From positions 52,650,065 through 52,714,064 of the forward strand of contig NC_133327.1 of assembly GCF_042186555.1 (NCBI RefSeq): a stretch of 64,000 bases of DNA. The letters run 5' to 3'. The translations under genes and the position numbers were made by a program. This document shows positions 48,766-58,819 of this stretch, one piece after another. The first letter of the stretch is position 1; each line of letters starts with the position of its first letter. Under the pieces are notes generated by a model that saw only the letters and a list, made by a program, of their open reading frames with translations, was not told the DNA's origin and did not search any database. This DNA comes from Aquarana catesbeiana. Lineage: Eukaryota; Chordata; Amphibia; Anura; Ranidae.

Positions 48766-49460
48766 TTAAAGTGGAGTTCCACTCCTAAAATTATTTTTGC
48801 CTAAATCAGCTGCATTAAAAACGAGTAATAACATTTGGAAAAAAAAAATTTTTTTTACTCACCTCTTAATGCCAGTTGTTTGGAGGTCCCTCGTATTCTG
48901 CCTCCTTCCTCATCTCGGCTGCTTACATCACTTCCCTCTGCGCCTCCGCTCGCTAGTGCTCCTGGGAGATGCTTGTCATCATTTCCCAGGAGTCACTGGG
49001 CAGCGCCGAGGGCTTCGTTGCCATCACAACGGAGGTGGGCACTTCCGACACCACCGCCCATTGTGATGGCCCGTTGTGATGGCATCGTCTGAAGTTTGCG
49101 GCGCTGTGCCGTACATACGGCGCATGTGTGAGAACGTGCGGTGCATGCTGGTCGCTCAGCTGCACCAGAGCCCGGCACTGTTTAGGAAATATTCACACAA
49201 CATGCAGCCAGTGACATTACTCGCATGCGCTCTGAAGGATCGGCATACTGTGCCAGAACTTCAGAGCTCTACCCTGGAGCTGAGAGCTCCCACGCACATG
49301 GGTGACGTCTTCATGGCCTCGGCCATTCATACAGCCGGAGCCTGTGAACCTGGAAGGAAGACCGGGTGAAGAGGGCTGCCCTGGAGGGCTCCGTGTACAG
49401 GTACTGTAAGTCTGCCTTAATGTGCTAGTATGTGGTGCATACTAGTACATTATGACTTAA
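48766..49460. mobile_element. TTAA-flanked MITE abutting a second copy
   Basis: Starts TTAAAGTGGAGTTCCACTCC and ends CTAGTACATTATGACTTAA, sharing the terminal TTAA with the next element. A GTGCTAGTATGTGGTGCATA hairpin lies just before the right end. Confidence 0.65.
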
Positions 49461-49937
49461 AGCGAAGTTCCACCCAAAAATGGAACTTCCGCTTTAAGGG
49501 AAGGTGACCCCCTGACATGAAACATTTGGCATGTCATTTTTTGGGAGGGGGGGCGAAAACCCTCTTTTGAAAGGGTTCCAGCTCCCACTTCCTCCCGGGC
49601 TCCGCGGCTCCACGCAGTGCTGGAAGTCCGTTCACCTCTCCCCCCTCCCTCTTGGCAATCATCTGGGACACGTCACAGGTCCCAGATTATTGCCCGGCCA
49701 GTCACAGCGCGCCGCGCTGCTTGCGCATGTGCGGTGCTTGCCCGGCTGTGAAGCCACAGCCGGGCGCCCACAGTGACAATGCCGGCACCACAGAGAGGAG
49801 GGAGAGACAAGCGGGGCTTCGTTCCCCCACATCGCTGGACCCTGGGACAGGTAAGTTTCCGATTATTAAAAGTCAGCAGCTGCAGTATTTGTAGCTGCTG
49901 ACTTAAATTTTTTTTTTTAAGCGGGACTCCACTTTAA
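49457..49937. mobile_element. TTAA-flanked MITE
   Basis: TTAAAGCGAAGTTCCACC and GGGACTCCACTTTAA are inverted; AAATGGAACTTCCGCTTTAA folds on the left end. Same subfamily as 36326-36746. Confidence 0.8.
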
Positions 49938-50120
49938 ACCTGCAGGGGAGCCCATTGTTTTTTATTTTTCTGGCCGTTTACTACAGCTTTAAACCAAGCT
50001 ATGTAAATTCCATATCATACAACTTTTGAGTTGTTTGAATTATTGCACCATAGCCACATATCTGAAAGGTTAAATGCAGCAACTTGTTAAAATGTAATAA
50101 AGTTTAACTCTTTATTACAG

Positions 50121-50209
50121 CGTCTAAGCCAAGAAATGCAACCTTGTCCTGGGTCAGTGATGCGAAAACTATTGAAGCCATTTGTGCAGCATTAAAGCCA
50201 GACAACTAG
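50121..50209 (+). other. Possible short terminal exon, unidentified
   Basis: A pyrimidine-containing tract ending CTCTTTATTACAG is followed by an open frame (SKPRNATLSWVSDAKT, then IEAICAALKPDN) that ends TAG at 50207-50209. Composition looks protein-like, but a second frame is also open for 24 codons and I recognise no family. It could be chance. Confidence 0.2.
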
Positions 50210-50524
50210 CACTTTTGGAAAGAACATTGAGCAATGGCAACCTACATGTGCCCTGAGAAAAGGCGGTCCCCGGGTTACAAACACGATAGGTTTCTGTAGG
50301 TTTGTTCTTAAGTTGAATTTGTATTTAAGTTGGAACAGGTACATTTTTTTAAGTGTAACTCCAGCCAAAAAAAAACATTTTTAAGTTTTTTTTGGATAGC
50401 ATATGGAAGGGTTGACACTTTCTGCCCCTGTGACAATTGGATTTTGAAAATTTTGGGTTGTCGTGGAAACAAGGATTGGTGATAAAGCTTCAGTGGAGAC
50501 ACCTTTTTTCAATGATAACTCTCA

Positions 50525-50860
50525 TGCCGCGTACACACGAGCGGACTTACCTACACACGATCACACCAAAGTCCGATCCTTTCGAACGTGATGACGTACG
50601 ACCGAACTAGAATAAGGAAGTTCATAGCCAGTAGCCAATAGCTGCCCTTGCGTCGTTTTTTGTCTGTCGGACTAGCATACAGACAAACAGATTTTTTGAT
50701 AGGAATCGAGTCAGTCGGAAAGATTTGAAACTTGTTCTATTTCTAAGGTCCGTCAGATTTTTAGACAGAAAAGGTCCGATGAAGCCCACACACGAACAAA
50801 TTGTAAAACAATTGTCAATTGACCTTTGATGCCGAAAAGTCCGGTCGTGTGGAAGCGGCA
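50525..50860. mobile_element. Harbinger-like MITE (nested)
   Basis: Termini TGCCGCGTACACACGAG and GGTCGTGTGGAAGCGGCA, with TCA and TTA outside (TWA-type). The interior holds TGATGACGTACGACCG and AATAGCTGCCCTTGCGTCG. 336 bp, no coding capacity. Confidence 0.82.
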
Positions 50861-50962
50861 TTACAGGAGTGAATTTCCCTTCCTATGGGTAGATTTCCTC
50901 TCACTTCCTGTTGTCTACCTCCATTTGAAAGTATGAGTTGGATGTAAGTCGGGTGTTTGTAA

Positions 50963-51379
50963 TGCCGCGTACACACGAGTGGACTTTTCGACGGACTAGG
51001 TCCGACAGTCTTTCCGACGGACTTTGCAGCTTAGGTCCGCCGGACTTTCAAACGAACGGACTTGGACACACACGATCACACCAAAGTCAGACTGATTCGT
51101 ACGTGATGACGTACGACCGGACTAAAATAAGGAAGTTGATAGCCAGTAGCCAATAGCTGCCCTAGCGTCGGTTTTAGTCCGTCGGACTAGCATACAGACG
51201 AGCGGATTTTTCGACCGGACTCGAGTCCGTCGGAAAGATTTGAAACATGTTTTATTTCTAGGTCCATCGGACTTTTGGGAAAAAAAAGTCTGCTGGAGCC
51301 TGCACACGATCGAATTGTCAGACGGAGTCCGGTCCGCCGGACCAAGTCTGCCGGAAAGTCCGCTCGTGTGTACGCAGCA
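50963..51379. mobile_element. Harbinger-like MITE (nested), TAA duplication
   Basis: Termini TGCCGCGTACACACGAGTGG and CGCTCGTGTGTACGCAGCA with TAA on both sides (50960-50962, 51380-51382). Same subfamily as 50525, sharing GACTTT/TCCGACGGACT repeats and AGCCAATAGCTGCCCTAGCG. Confidence 0.88.
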
Positions 51380-52114
51380 TAACTCGGGGACTGCCTGTAT
51401 AGGTTTTTTAAACCACCTGATGGATTGTAGCTAAGCTCTCTATTAGTGGCAAATTTTGCGAGGCAGAGAATTAGAAGGCATAAAATTATAATAAGTACAA
51501 GATAATTATACATGTATGATTTATTGATTTCTCCAGTCTGCTGTAGTATACTTTACTTTTCATGGTTAAAGTTTAAAATATTAGATAACAGTCAATATTT
51601 TGTGCAAAGTTGAGTTATCATGCAAGAGTGCCTATAGCTCCTTAAAAGTTATATAAAGCCCCAAAGGTGACACTTTGTAGATTTTCTTTGGACTGCTGTA
51701 CCACTTTATTTCTGTATAAAACCACACAAGGTGCACTTTACCTTTAATAGCCCCTTTTTTTTTTTTTGGATGGTTGAATGGTATTTAACTGGACACAGTT
51801 GCCCTCGGGACTTAGCATACATTAGCAATGCAAGAGAAAGACAAAGCCAACCTTGTTAAACCAGATTGACAACAAAAGGCAGAAAAGATTAGGTAGCAGT
51901 GCAATTCGAGTTGAGCTGTAAACTGGAGGAGCAGACATACCAGAACAAGATTTGAAATCAAAATATAAAATCAAGGTAAAAACAATGGGCAGGGTCTGGG
52001 CTGTAAATGGCACAAAGGTTGTCAGTAACAATGTGTAAATACACACAATTCACTGAATACAATACACATCAGTTGAACAAATAAAGACCATTCAAACTGC
52101 ACCATTTTTGGGAA

Positions 52115-52186
52115 GGCACAGTGGCCAAGTGGTAAGGCGTTGGTCTCGTAAACCAAAGATCATGGGTTCAATCCCCATCTGTGCCT
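52115..52186 (+). tRNA. tRNA-Thr (anticodon CGT) with terminator
   Basis: The best-preserved copy: acceptor GGCACAG/CTGTGCC, D stem, anticodon stem TTGGT/ACCAA and T stem ATGGG/CCCAT are all perfect. A TTTTT run starts about 10 nt downstream (52197). It mirrors the minus-strand gene at 15623 in the other duplication arm. Confidence 0.92.
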
Positions 52187-53148
52187 GATGCATGCCTTTT
52201 TCGATAATTGAATTGTGTTTCTCTGGGCACAGTGGCACTTAGGACTCAGCACCAGATTATCACACCTGGGTGATATACCTGAACATGAAAATGACAACTC
52301 AAAAGGAAGGCATAGCCAAGGTTGATAAACAAGACTGGCAAAAAACCACAGGATATAAAATGGCTCAATAATCAGATTTGGGTTGTAAACTAGGAGAGCA
52401 TATATTTGAAATCAAATACGGGTTAAAAAAAAACAAAAAACTGGAAAGGCCATGGTTAGTGATGCATAAGAAGTGGTGAAGAACAATTTCTATATACTCA
52501 AATTTCACTGAATACATATTACACATAGATGGTACACTGTATCAGCCTGATAAAGCCTGTCTAAACAAGCTTTAAAAGATGGCACAGGTGTTGGTCTCCT
52601 TAAAAAAGATTGTAGCCTGATGTGCCAACCATACCATGTGCTCTTCACCTTTAGCCACTTTGGAACATGTTCTACTAGACACAGTTATCCTCAAGACTTG
52701 GCACCATATTATCATGCACGAATGATACAGTTTGTTAAACCAGACCAAATATTAGGTAGAGGTGTAATCACAGTTGAGCCCAGAAAACGTTTTAGGATGA
52801 CCGAAATGTGTTTCAATGGATTCGCTGATCCTCATGACTTGGCACCAGATTACAATATTTGGATGAAAAAAAACTAAACATGGAGGCAACCCCTTAAAAG
52901 GGAGACAGCGCAAATATGTTTAAAGCAGACTGAAAATAAAAGCTATAGAAGATCAGGCAGGGGTGTAATCAGATTTGAGCTATACACTGGAGGTGCAAAG
53001 TGAAAAATAGAAGAACAAAGCTTGAAATCAGTGATCAAAATCAAGGTAATAAACTGGCAGTGCCTGGTCATAATAGTTTGTGTATATATACACACATTTC
53101 CCCCGAATATATACTACACATAAGGGATACTCATACACATCAGCATTG

Positions 53149-53220
53149 GACACAGTGGCCAAGTGGTTAGGCCTTGGTCTTGTCAACCAAAGATCATGGG
53201 TTCAATCCCCATTTGTGCCT
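53149..53220 (+). tRNA. tRNA-Thr variant (anticodon TGT)
   Basis: Mirror copy of the 13016 gene. The anticodon loop is CTTGTCA, so the anticodon is TGT, still threonine. The acceptor stem GACACAG/TTGTGCC has one A-C mismatch and a G-U; the other stems pair. The D loop reads AAGTGGTTA. No T run nearby. It may be a functional tRNA-Thr(UGU) or a copy starting to decay. Confidence 0.6.
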
Positions 53221-53229
53221 ACATTGACA

Positions 53230-53660
53230 TCTTGTTGTGTGGTTATTCTCCTCCAAGGTAGATTACTGAATTTAGTGCCTCTTAACACCTGGCACCAGAT
53301 TTTCATACCTGGATCGTAAAACTAAACATGGAGGCAATTACTCAGAAGGAAGACAAAAAATGTAATTGGACCATTGTCCCAGTTCACCTTTGTATGCCAC
53401 ACTACATTTTGGGTTGTGAGACCCCTTCTAACTCACACTCTTAATATGCAAAGTTTTTCAGACTATTCTTGATGAGCAGATAGATGGCATTGTGATGTAG
53501 GCTCTATTATTTGGACTTATCTGAAAACTTACCTCTTACTTCTTCACCACAGGCTGGTACAATACCTGCTAAAGTGTAGTCACTAACCTAATTTACTGTA
53601 AAACAACGTGGATTGATATTGATGATTTCAATATATACTTTTTTCATTAAACAATCTTAC
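53230..53660. other. CIMIP2C intron or downstream region
   Basis: Contains an outlying tandem block at 53275-53340. At 53548-53580 the minus strand shows CAG followed by a short frame and a strong AGAG/GTAAGT donor-like site; its frame does not fit the preceding exon, so it is not called as an exon. Confidence 0.35.
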
Positions 53661-53773
53661 CATTGTTGGGGTAGAGGGTAATTGTCCTCATTCTTCACAG
53701 GTAAGATGAAGTGGGGCACTTGTGGCACAGTTCCGGTTTTGTCTCGGTAGTGGTCTCTGTGTTGCTGAGCACT
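53661..53773 (-). CDS. CIMIP2C: CIMIP2C (FAM166C) internal exon, downstream of 57528-57801
   Basis: On the minus strand TTTTTTAG precedes the exon and GTAAGA follows it. The 113-bp exon encodes SAQQHRDHYRDKTGTVPQVP followed by HFILPVKNEDNYPLPQQ and two bases of the next codon. HR.YY.DKTGTVP.VP is the conserved block that follows the N-terminal domain in CIMIP2C, a protein placed inside ciliary and sperm-tail doublet microtubules. It joins in phase 0 to the exon at 57528, 3.75 kb upstream on this strand. The next exon would have to supply one base to a TG- codon; I could not find it. Identification is from recalled family sequence. Confidence 0.85.
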
Positions 53774-53842
53774 CTAAAAAAGAAGAGGAGTATATTAGTG
53801 TGTACGGTGCAAAGACATGAACATAGTGATAAAAATAAGGAC

Positions 53843-54064
53843 TACCCTGTTTCCCCGAAAATAAGACCTAGTGTGATTGTCTGTGATGGCTGCAATATAA
53901 GCCCTACCCCCCAAATAAGCCCTACCCAGTTTCTCTGAAAATAAGCCCTACCTTGAAAATAAGATCTACAAGGACTTTAACTAGGGCTTATTTGGGGGGG
54001 AAGGGCTTATATTGCAGCCATCACCGACAATCACGCTAGGTCTTATTTTCGGGGAAACAGGGTA
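53843..54064. mobile_element. Mariner-like palindromic MITE in CIMIP2C intron
   Basis: TACCCTGTTTCCCCGAAAAT and ATTTTCGGGGAAACAGGGTA are perfect inverted ends; arms run about 90 bp through CAATATAAGCCCTACCCCCC. An extra CCCTACC.. copy inside gives a third partial arm. TA ends fit Tc1/mariner insertion. Confidence 0.82.
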
Positions 54065-54191
54065 ATTGGTCACATCATGTTTGGAAGAAGTAGCTAAAAG
54101 GGTTTGTGAACTTTTAATGTACTTAACCTTAGTGATCCCAGTGTCTTTCCCATCACCTCTGCTCCTCCCAGAAGAGTGGGAAGTTTCCTTT

Positions 54192-56705
54192 GTTACATAG
54201 TTACATAGTAGGTGAGGTTGAAAAAAGACACAGGTCCAACCTATGTGTGTGATTATATGTCAGTATTACATTGTATATCCCTGTATGTTGCGGTCGTTCA
54301 GGTGCTTATCTAATAGTTTTTTAAACTATCGATGGCCCCCTGCTGAAACCACTGCCTGTGGAAGGGAATTCCACATCCTTGCCGCTCTTACAGTAAAGAA
54401 CCCTCTACGCAGTTTAAGGTTAAAACTCTTTTCTTCTAATTTTAATGAGTGGCCACGTGTCTTACGTGTCTTATTAAACTCCCTTGCACAAAAAAGTTTA
54501 ATCCCTATTGTGGGGTCACCAGTATGGTATTTGTAAATTGAAATCATATCCCCTCTCAAGCGTCTCTTCTTCAGAGAGAATAAGTTCAGTGCTCGCAACC
54601 TTTCCTCATAACTAAGATCCTCCAGACCCTTTATTAGCTTTGTTGCCCTTCTTTGTACTCGCTCTATTTCCAGTACATCCTTCCTGAGGACTGGTGCCCA
54701 GAACTGGACAGCATACTCTAGGTGCGGCCAGACCAGGGTCTTGTAGAGCGGGAGATTTATCGCTTTATCCAAGGAGTTAATCCCCTTTTTAATGCATGCC
54801 AATATTCTGTTTGCTTTGTTAGCAGCAGCTTGGTATTGCATGCCATTTGCTGAGACTATCATCTACAAGGACCCCTAGGTCCTTTTCCATCCTAGATTCC
54901 ACCAGAGGTTCACCCCCTAGTGAGCAGATTGCATTCATATTTTTACCACCCAAATGAATTATTTTACATTTTTTCTACATTAAACCTAATTTGCCATGTA
55001 GCCCACCCAATTAATTTGTTCACATCTTCTTGCAAGGTTTCCACATCCTGCAGAGAAGTTATTGCCCTGCTTAGCTTAGTGTCATCTGCAAATACACAGA
55101 TTGAACTGTTTACCTCATCCTCCAGGTCATTTATGAACAAATTAAACCGGATTGGTCCTAGCACAGACCCCGGGGGGGGGACCCCACTACCCACCCCTGA
55201 CCATTCCGAGTACTCCTTATTTATCACCACCCTCTGAACTTGCCCTTGTAGCCAGTTTTCAATCCATGTACTCACCTATGGTACATGTCAATGGACCTTA
55301 CTTTGTACAGTAAACGTTTATGGGGAACTGTGTCAAATGCTTTCGCAAAATCCAGATACACCACGTCTACGGGCCTTCCTTTATCTAGATGGCAGGTCAC
55401 CTCCTCTTAGAAGGTAAATAGATTGGTTTGGCAAGGACGATTCTTCATGAATCCATGCTGATTACTGCTAATGATACCGTTTTCATTACTAAAATCTTGT
55501 ATATAGTCCTTTATCTTCCCCTCCAAGAGCTTGCATACTATTGATGTTAGGCTAACTGGTCTGTAATTCCCAGGGATGTATTTTGGCCCTTTTTTAAATA
55601 TTGGTGCTACATTGGCTTTTCTCTAATCAGCTGGTACCATTCCAGACAGTAGACTGTCAGAAAAAATTAGGAACAATGGTCTGGCAATTACTTGACTGAG
55701 TTCCCTAAGTACGCTTGGGTGCAAGCCATCTGGTCCCGGTGATTTATTAATGTTAAGTTTCTCAATTTGTAATTCTGTCCTCTATTAGCCATGGAGGTGC
55801 TTCCTGTGCTGTGCCATGAGGACAAACACTGCAGTTTTGGTTACTGAAGCCCCCCGATTCCCTCGTGAAGACTGAGGAGAAGAATAAATTCAATGCCTTC
55901 GCCATCTCCCCATCCTTTGTAACCAGATGTCCTTCCTCATTCTGTATGGGGCCAATATGGTCTGTCCTCCCTTTTTTACTGTTTATATACTCAAAGAATT
56001 TCTTGGGATTTTTTTGGCTCTTCTCCGCTATGTGTCTTTCGTGTTTCATCTTAGCTGCCCTAATTGCACCCTTACATATCTTGTTGTATTCTTTGTAAAG
56101 TCTGAATGCTGAATATGATCCCTCTGGCCTTGTATTTTTTTAAGGCCTTTTCCTTTGCTTTTATATGCATTTTTACAATAAACCATTCAGGACTTTTGTT
56201 CGCTCTTTTAAATTTATTTCCCAATGGGATGCATTGGCTAATGCCCTTATTTAATATGCTCTTTAAGCAAACCCATCTCTCCTCCGTGTTCTTTGTTTCT
56301 AAGGTTTTATCCCAATTTATATCTTCTAGCAAGGTTTGTAGTTTAGGGAAGTTGGTTCTTTTGAAATTCAGTGTCTTTATGTTCCCCTTGTGTTTCCTAT
56401 TTGTGTGATTTATATTGAAGCCAATTGACCTGTGATCGCTGTTTCTAAATTGCCCAGTATTTCCACATTTGTGATCAGGTCTGTATTGTTGGTAATCAGT
56501 AGATCTAGTAACGCCTTGTTTATAGTCGGCGCGTCTACCATCGGATCCATGAAATTGTCCCACAAGACATTTAGGAAATGGCGAGCCTTGGACGAATGCG
56601 TGGTTCCCTCCATCCAGTCTATGGCTGGATAATTAAAATCCCCCATTATGATAACACTTCCCATCCTTGCTGCTAATCCAAATTGTGATAGGAGGTCTGT
56701 CTCCC
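54192..56705 (-). pseudogene. CR1 LINE, endonuclease to 3' end, disrupted
   Basis: CR1 elements copy themselves by target-primed reverse transcription. In minus-strand order: AP-endonuclease piece with SVIIMGDFNYPAIDW (about 56705-56410); linker with KNPKKFFEYINSKKG and LNLFFSSVFTRE (56049-55860); KSPGPDGLHPSVLREL (about 55700); RT palm with GSVLGPIRFNLFINDLEDEV and an intact VFADDTKLS (about 55275-55070); and the C-terminal block YEERLRALNLFSLKKRRLRG ... NLKLRRGFFTVRAARMWNSL (54862-54326). Stops and frameshifts separate these. The 3' end shows two CTATGTAA copies, the 8-bp tail repeat typical of CR1. The 5' end is truncated. It lies in the CIMIP2C intron in the sense direction. Confidence 0.93.
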
Positions 56706-57020
56706 CCTACTCCCTCAGGTTAGGGGGAGATTGTGATCAATGGAGGTTGCAACGCGCAGGAGAAGCAGGATGTAACACTGAGGGTTTTCAACTAGAGGCT
56801 GTACAGTACAGGCAAGTATGTGACTTGCCAGGGACCCTGGGGGGGAGAGCACTTGGCAAGTGCACTAAAAGTGGATTTACTCTTTAATGGCCAGTGTTTT
56901 CTTGGCTCTGGAGGCACGATGAGTTACCTGACATTCATTATTTGATTTTTGGCCTTTCTAACCAATCTTGACTTTTTGTTTTGAGATTTTTTTTCACTGA
57001 GCACTAAAAAATGTGCACAA
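56706..57020. other. Intron, unassigned
   Basis: Sits between the truncated CR1 5' end and the hAT-like block. No feature recognised. Confidence 0.4.
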
Positions 57021-57029
57021 AGTGTGTTT

Positions 57030-57480
57030 AGACTGTCAGATGGTGTCAAGTTAAATTACATTGTGGGCCACATCAGCAGTATAGTTGCCCTCAAAGGGCC
57101 AAGTTGTATCTGTGGTGCAACATGTAAAGAGTGCAGAGTTCAGGAGTGCATTATGTACACAGTGCAGTGTTCAGGGGTGTGCTGTGTACAGAGTGCAGGG
57201 TTTATGGGTGTGCTATGCACAGCGTGCAACCCTCCCATATAGGCCGCTTGCAGGGAGATCATTCTCTTTCTCAGATTCTGAAGATTTGTCCCCACCATGC
57301 CATTAGTGAGTGCAGGGATCTGTTAGTTGGGTGAGAGGCAGAGGTGGCAAAATGGAGTTCCACCATCATGGCCCAGCACTGCCACCATGTTCTGGCTGCA
57401 AAACTGAGTGCAAAGGCCATATGATAAGGTCTGGTGGGCTGGATTCGGCCTGTGGGCCTTGTGTTTGACATATGTGGTGT
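57030..57480. mobile_element. hAT-like element with ~30-bp minisatellite
   Basis: TTGTGGGCCACATCAGCAG near the left and CGGCCTGTGGGCCTTGTG near the right resemble hAT ends with GGCC-rich inverted motifs. GAGTGCAGAGTTCAGGAGTG-type units at 57127-57222 match the minisatellite of the hAT at 35039. TAGACTGT(C/A)AGATGGTGT flanks both sides (57030 and 57480), perhaps a duplicated target. Confidence 0.5.
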
Positions 57481-57527
57481 AGACTGTAAGATGGTGTAGT
57501 TTATGAATGCAGTAAAGTGTTCCAAAC

Positions 57528-57801
57528 CTTTCTGAACTGGTCCAGCTCCTGGGTCCTGTTATAGTCTACATGGTATCGGGACCAGCTAGGACTGTATAAG
57601 AACCTGTCCCAGCCACGGGATCGATTGCTCAGCACAAGTGCAGGGTCATTGGAGTAGCTGGTAGGGAACTGTCCTCCTTTGCAGTAAGGACTCTGGCTTG
57701 AACTGAGAGCTGAGGAACGGAAGTCCTGGAAGCAGCGCGCTGTGGTGTTTCCATACGTATCACCATAGGTGAATGCCTCAGTTGGAATATGTCCACGGTA
57801 C
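57528..57801 (-). CDS. CIMIP2C: CIMIP2C (FAM166C/C2orf70) exon with N-terminal domain
   Basis: A 274-bp minus-strand exon preceded by TATTCACAG and followed by AAAG/GTTTGG. After one base completing the previous codon it encodes 91 residues without a stop, beginning YRGHIPTEAFTYGDTYGNTT and continuing CFQDFRSS, KGGQFPTSYSNDP and SWSRYHVDYNRTQELDQFRK. The (P)GY.GH.PT.AF..G..YG.TT start, the FQD motif, GG.FPT and the TxEL end align in order with mammalian CIMIP2C, a microtubule inner protein of cilia and sperm flagella. The open frame, splice sites and conserved order support a real exon. The start-codon exon was not found upstream to 64000. Alternative paralogues CIMIP2A and CIMIP2B fit less well. 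Confidence 0.87.
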
Positions 57802-58387
57802 CTGTGAATACAGTAAGATAAACTTTCTATAGATGAAATTGAATTACACCTCCTTTTGTAATGCTACCTATGTCCTTTGGTCCATCTCTGCTGCTACCAT
57901 CCAGTTTTCCCCATGTCATCTCTTCTGTTCTACAGCATGAGGTATTATACAGCTTTACCAGTCAATCCCATTGTCTAACTATTGGTCTGTGAGAGATCAC
58001 AGACCACAATAGGAAGATTTGTGCGAATTTGCCAGACAGCAGCTGTAAAAGCTGTCATAAAGCAAACGCTTAGCTGGAGCTTGTGGCATAAGTTCTCATT
58101 GAAATAGCTTTCAGATTCTAACTCAAGCTATAGAAGGAGAAATGGCCACATACTGGAGTTTACTATTCTGAAGATGAATGCATGCAATAAGGATTTACAA
58201 TGCTTTCTGAACGTTTCAAGTGACTTTCTTCAGCTTCTTCTTTCTATTATTGGTAAATACAGATCTTAGTGGGTTTCTTGACTGTAGCTTGAAACATGGT
58301 ATTTCCAGACTTCATAACTACCTGGAGCTAGCTAAAAGCTACAGCCAGCAAATTACATTGGATACCTGTGTATGTGTTTTACACTAA
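57802..58387. other. Upstream intron, unassigned
   Basis: Ordinary AT-rich sequence with no element ends or coding signal. Confidence 0.4.
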
Positions 58388-58819
58388 TGCCCTGTACACA
58401 CGATAGGATTTTCCAATGGAAAATGTGTGATAGGACCTTGTTGTAGGAAATTCCGATTGTGTGTGGGCTCCATCACACATTTTCCATAGGAATTTCCGAC
58501 ACACAAAGTTTGAGAGCTTGCTATAAAGTTTTCCGACAACAAAATACGTTGTCGGAAATTCCGATCGTGTGTACACAAATCCGATGGACAAAGTGCCACG
58601 CATGCTCAGACTAAATTAAGACGAAAGCTATTGGCTACTGCCCCGTTTATAGTCCCGACGTACGTGTTTTACGTTACCGCGTTCAGAACGATCGGATTTT
58701 CCGACAACTTTGCGTGACCGTGTGTATGCAAGACAAGTTTGAGCCAACATCCGTCGGGAAAAATCCTAGGATTTTGTTGTCGGAATGTCCGATCAATGTC
58801 TGACCGTGTGTACGGGGCA
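58388..58819. mobile_element. Harbinger-like MITE
   Basis: Termini TGCCCTGTACACACGATAGG and ACCGTGTGTACGGGGCA with TAA and TTA outside. The interior pairs extensively (GTCGGAAATTCCGATCGTGT and its inverses). Same subfamily as 63501-63920. Confidence 0.87.

Larger units (their letters stand above)
50259..51400. mobile_element. Mariner-like element with two nested MITEs
   Basis: Left GGCGGTCCCCGGGTTACAAA and right AACTCGGGGACTGCCTGTA are inverted ends of a TA-inserting family. Two Harbinger-like MITEs sit inside at 50525 and 50963. Without them the element is about 380 bp and non-coding. A second copy begins at 63304. Confidence 0.75.
52030..53220. repeat. Right arm of the inverted duplication
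   Basis: Reverse-complement counterpart of 13016-15775, with tRNA genes at both the inner and outer parts and no LTR. GACTTGGCACCA-type blocks recur at about 52235, 52690 and 52830, and related blocks lie outside at about 51795 and 53275, so the arm is itself built of older ~150-450-bp tandem units. Confidence 0.85.

Noticed and set aside
54920..56632. Several plus-strand frames of 60-105 codons
   Set aside because: Antisense shadows of the CR1 endonuclease and reverse transcriptase remnants on the minus strand.
57085..57334. Overlapping plus-strand frames with SAEFRS/TQCSVQ repeats
   Set aside because: They follow a ~30-bp minisatellite in a hAT-like block.
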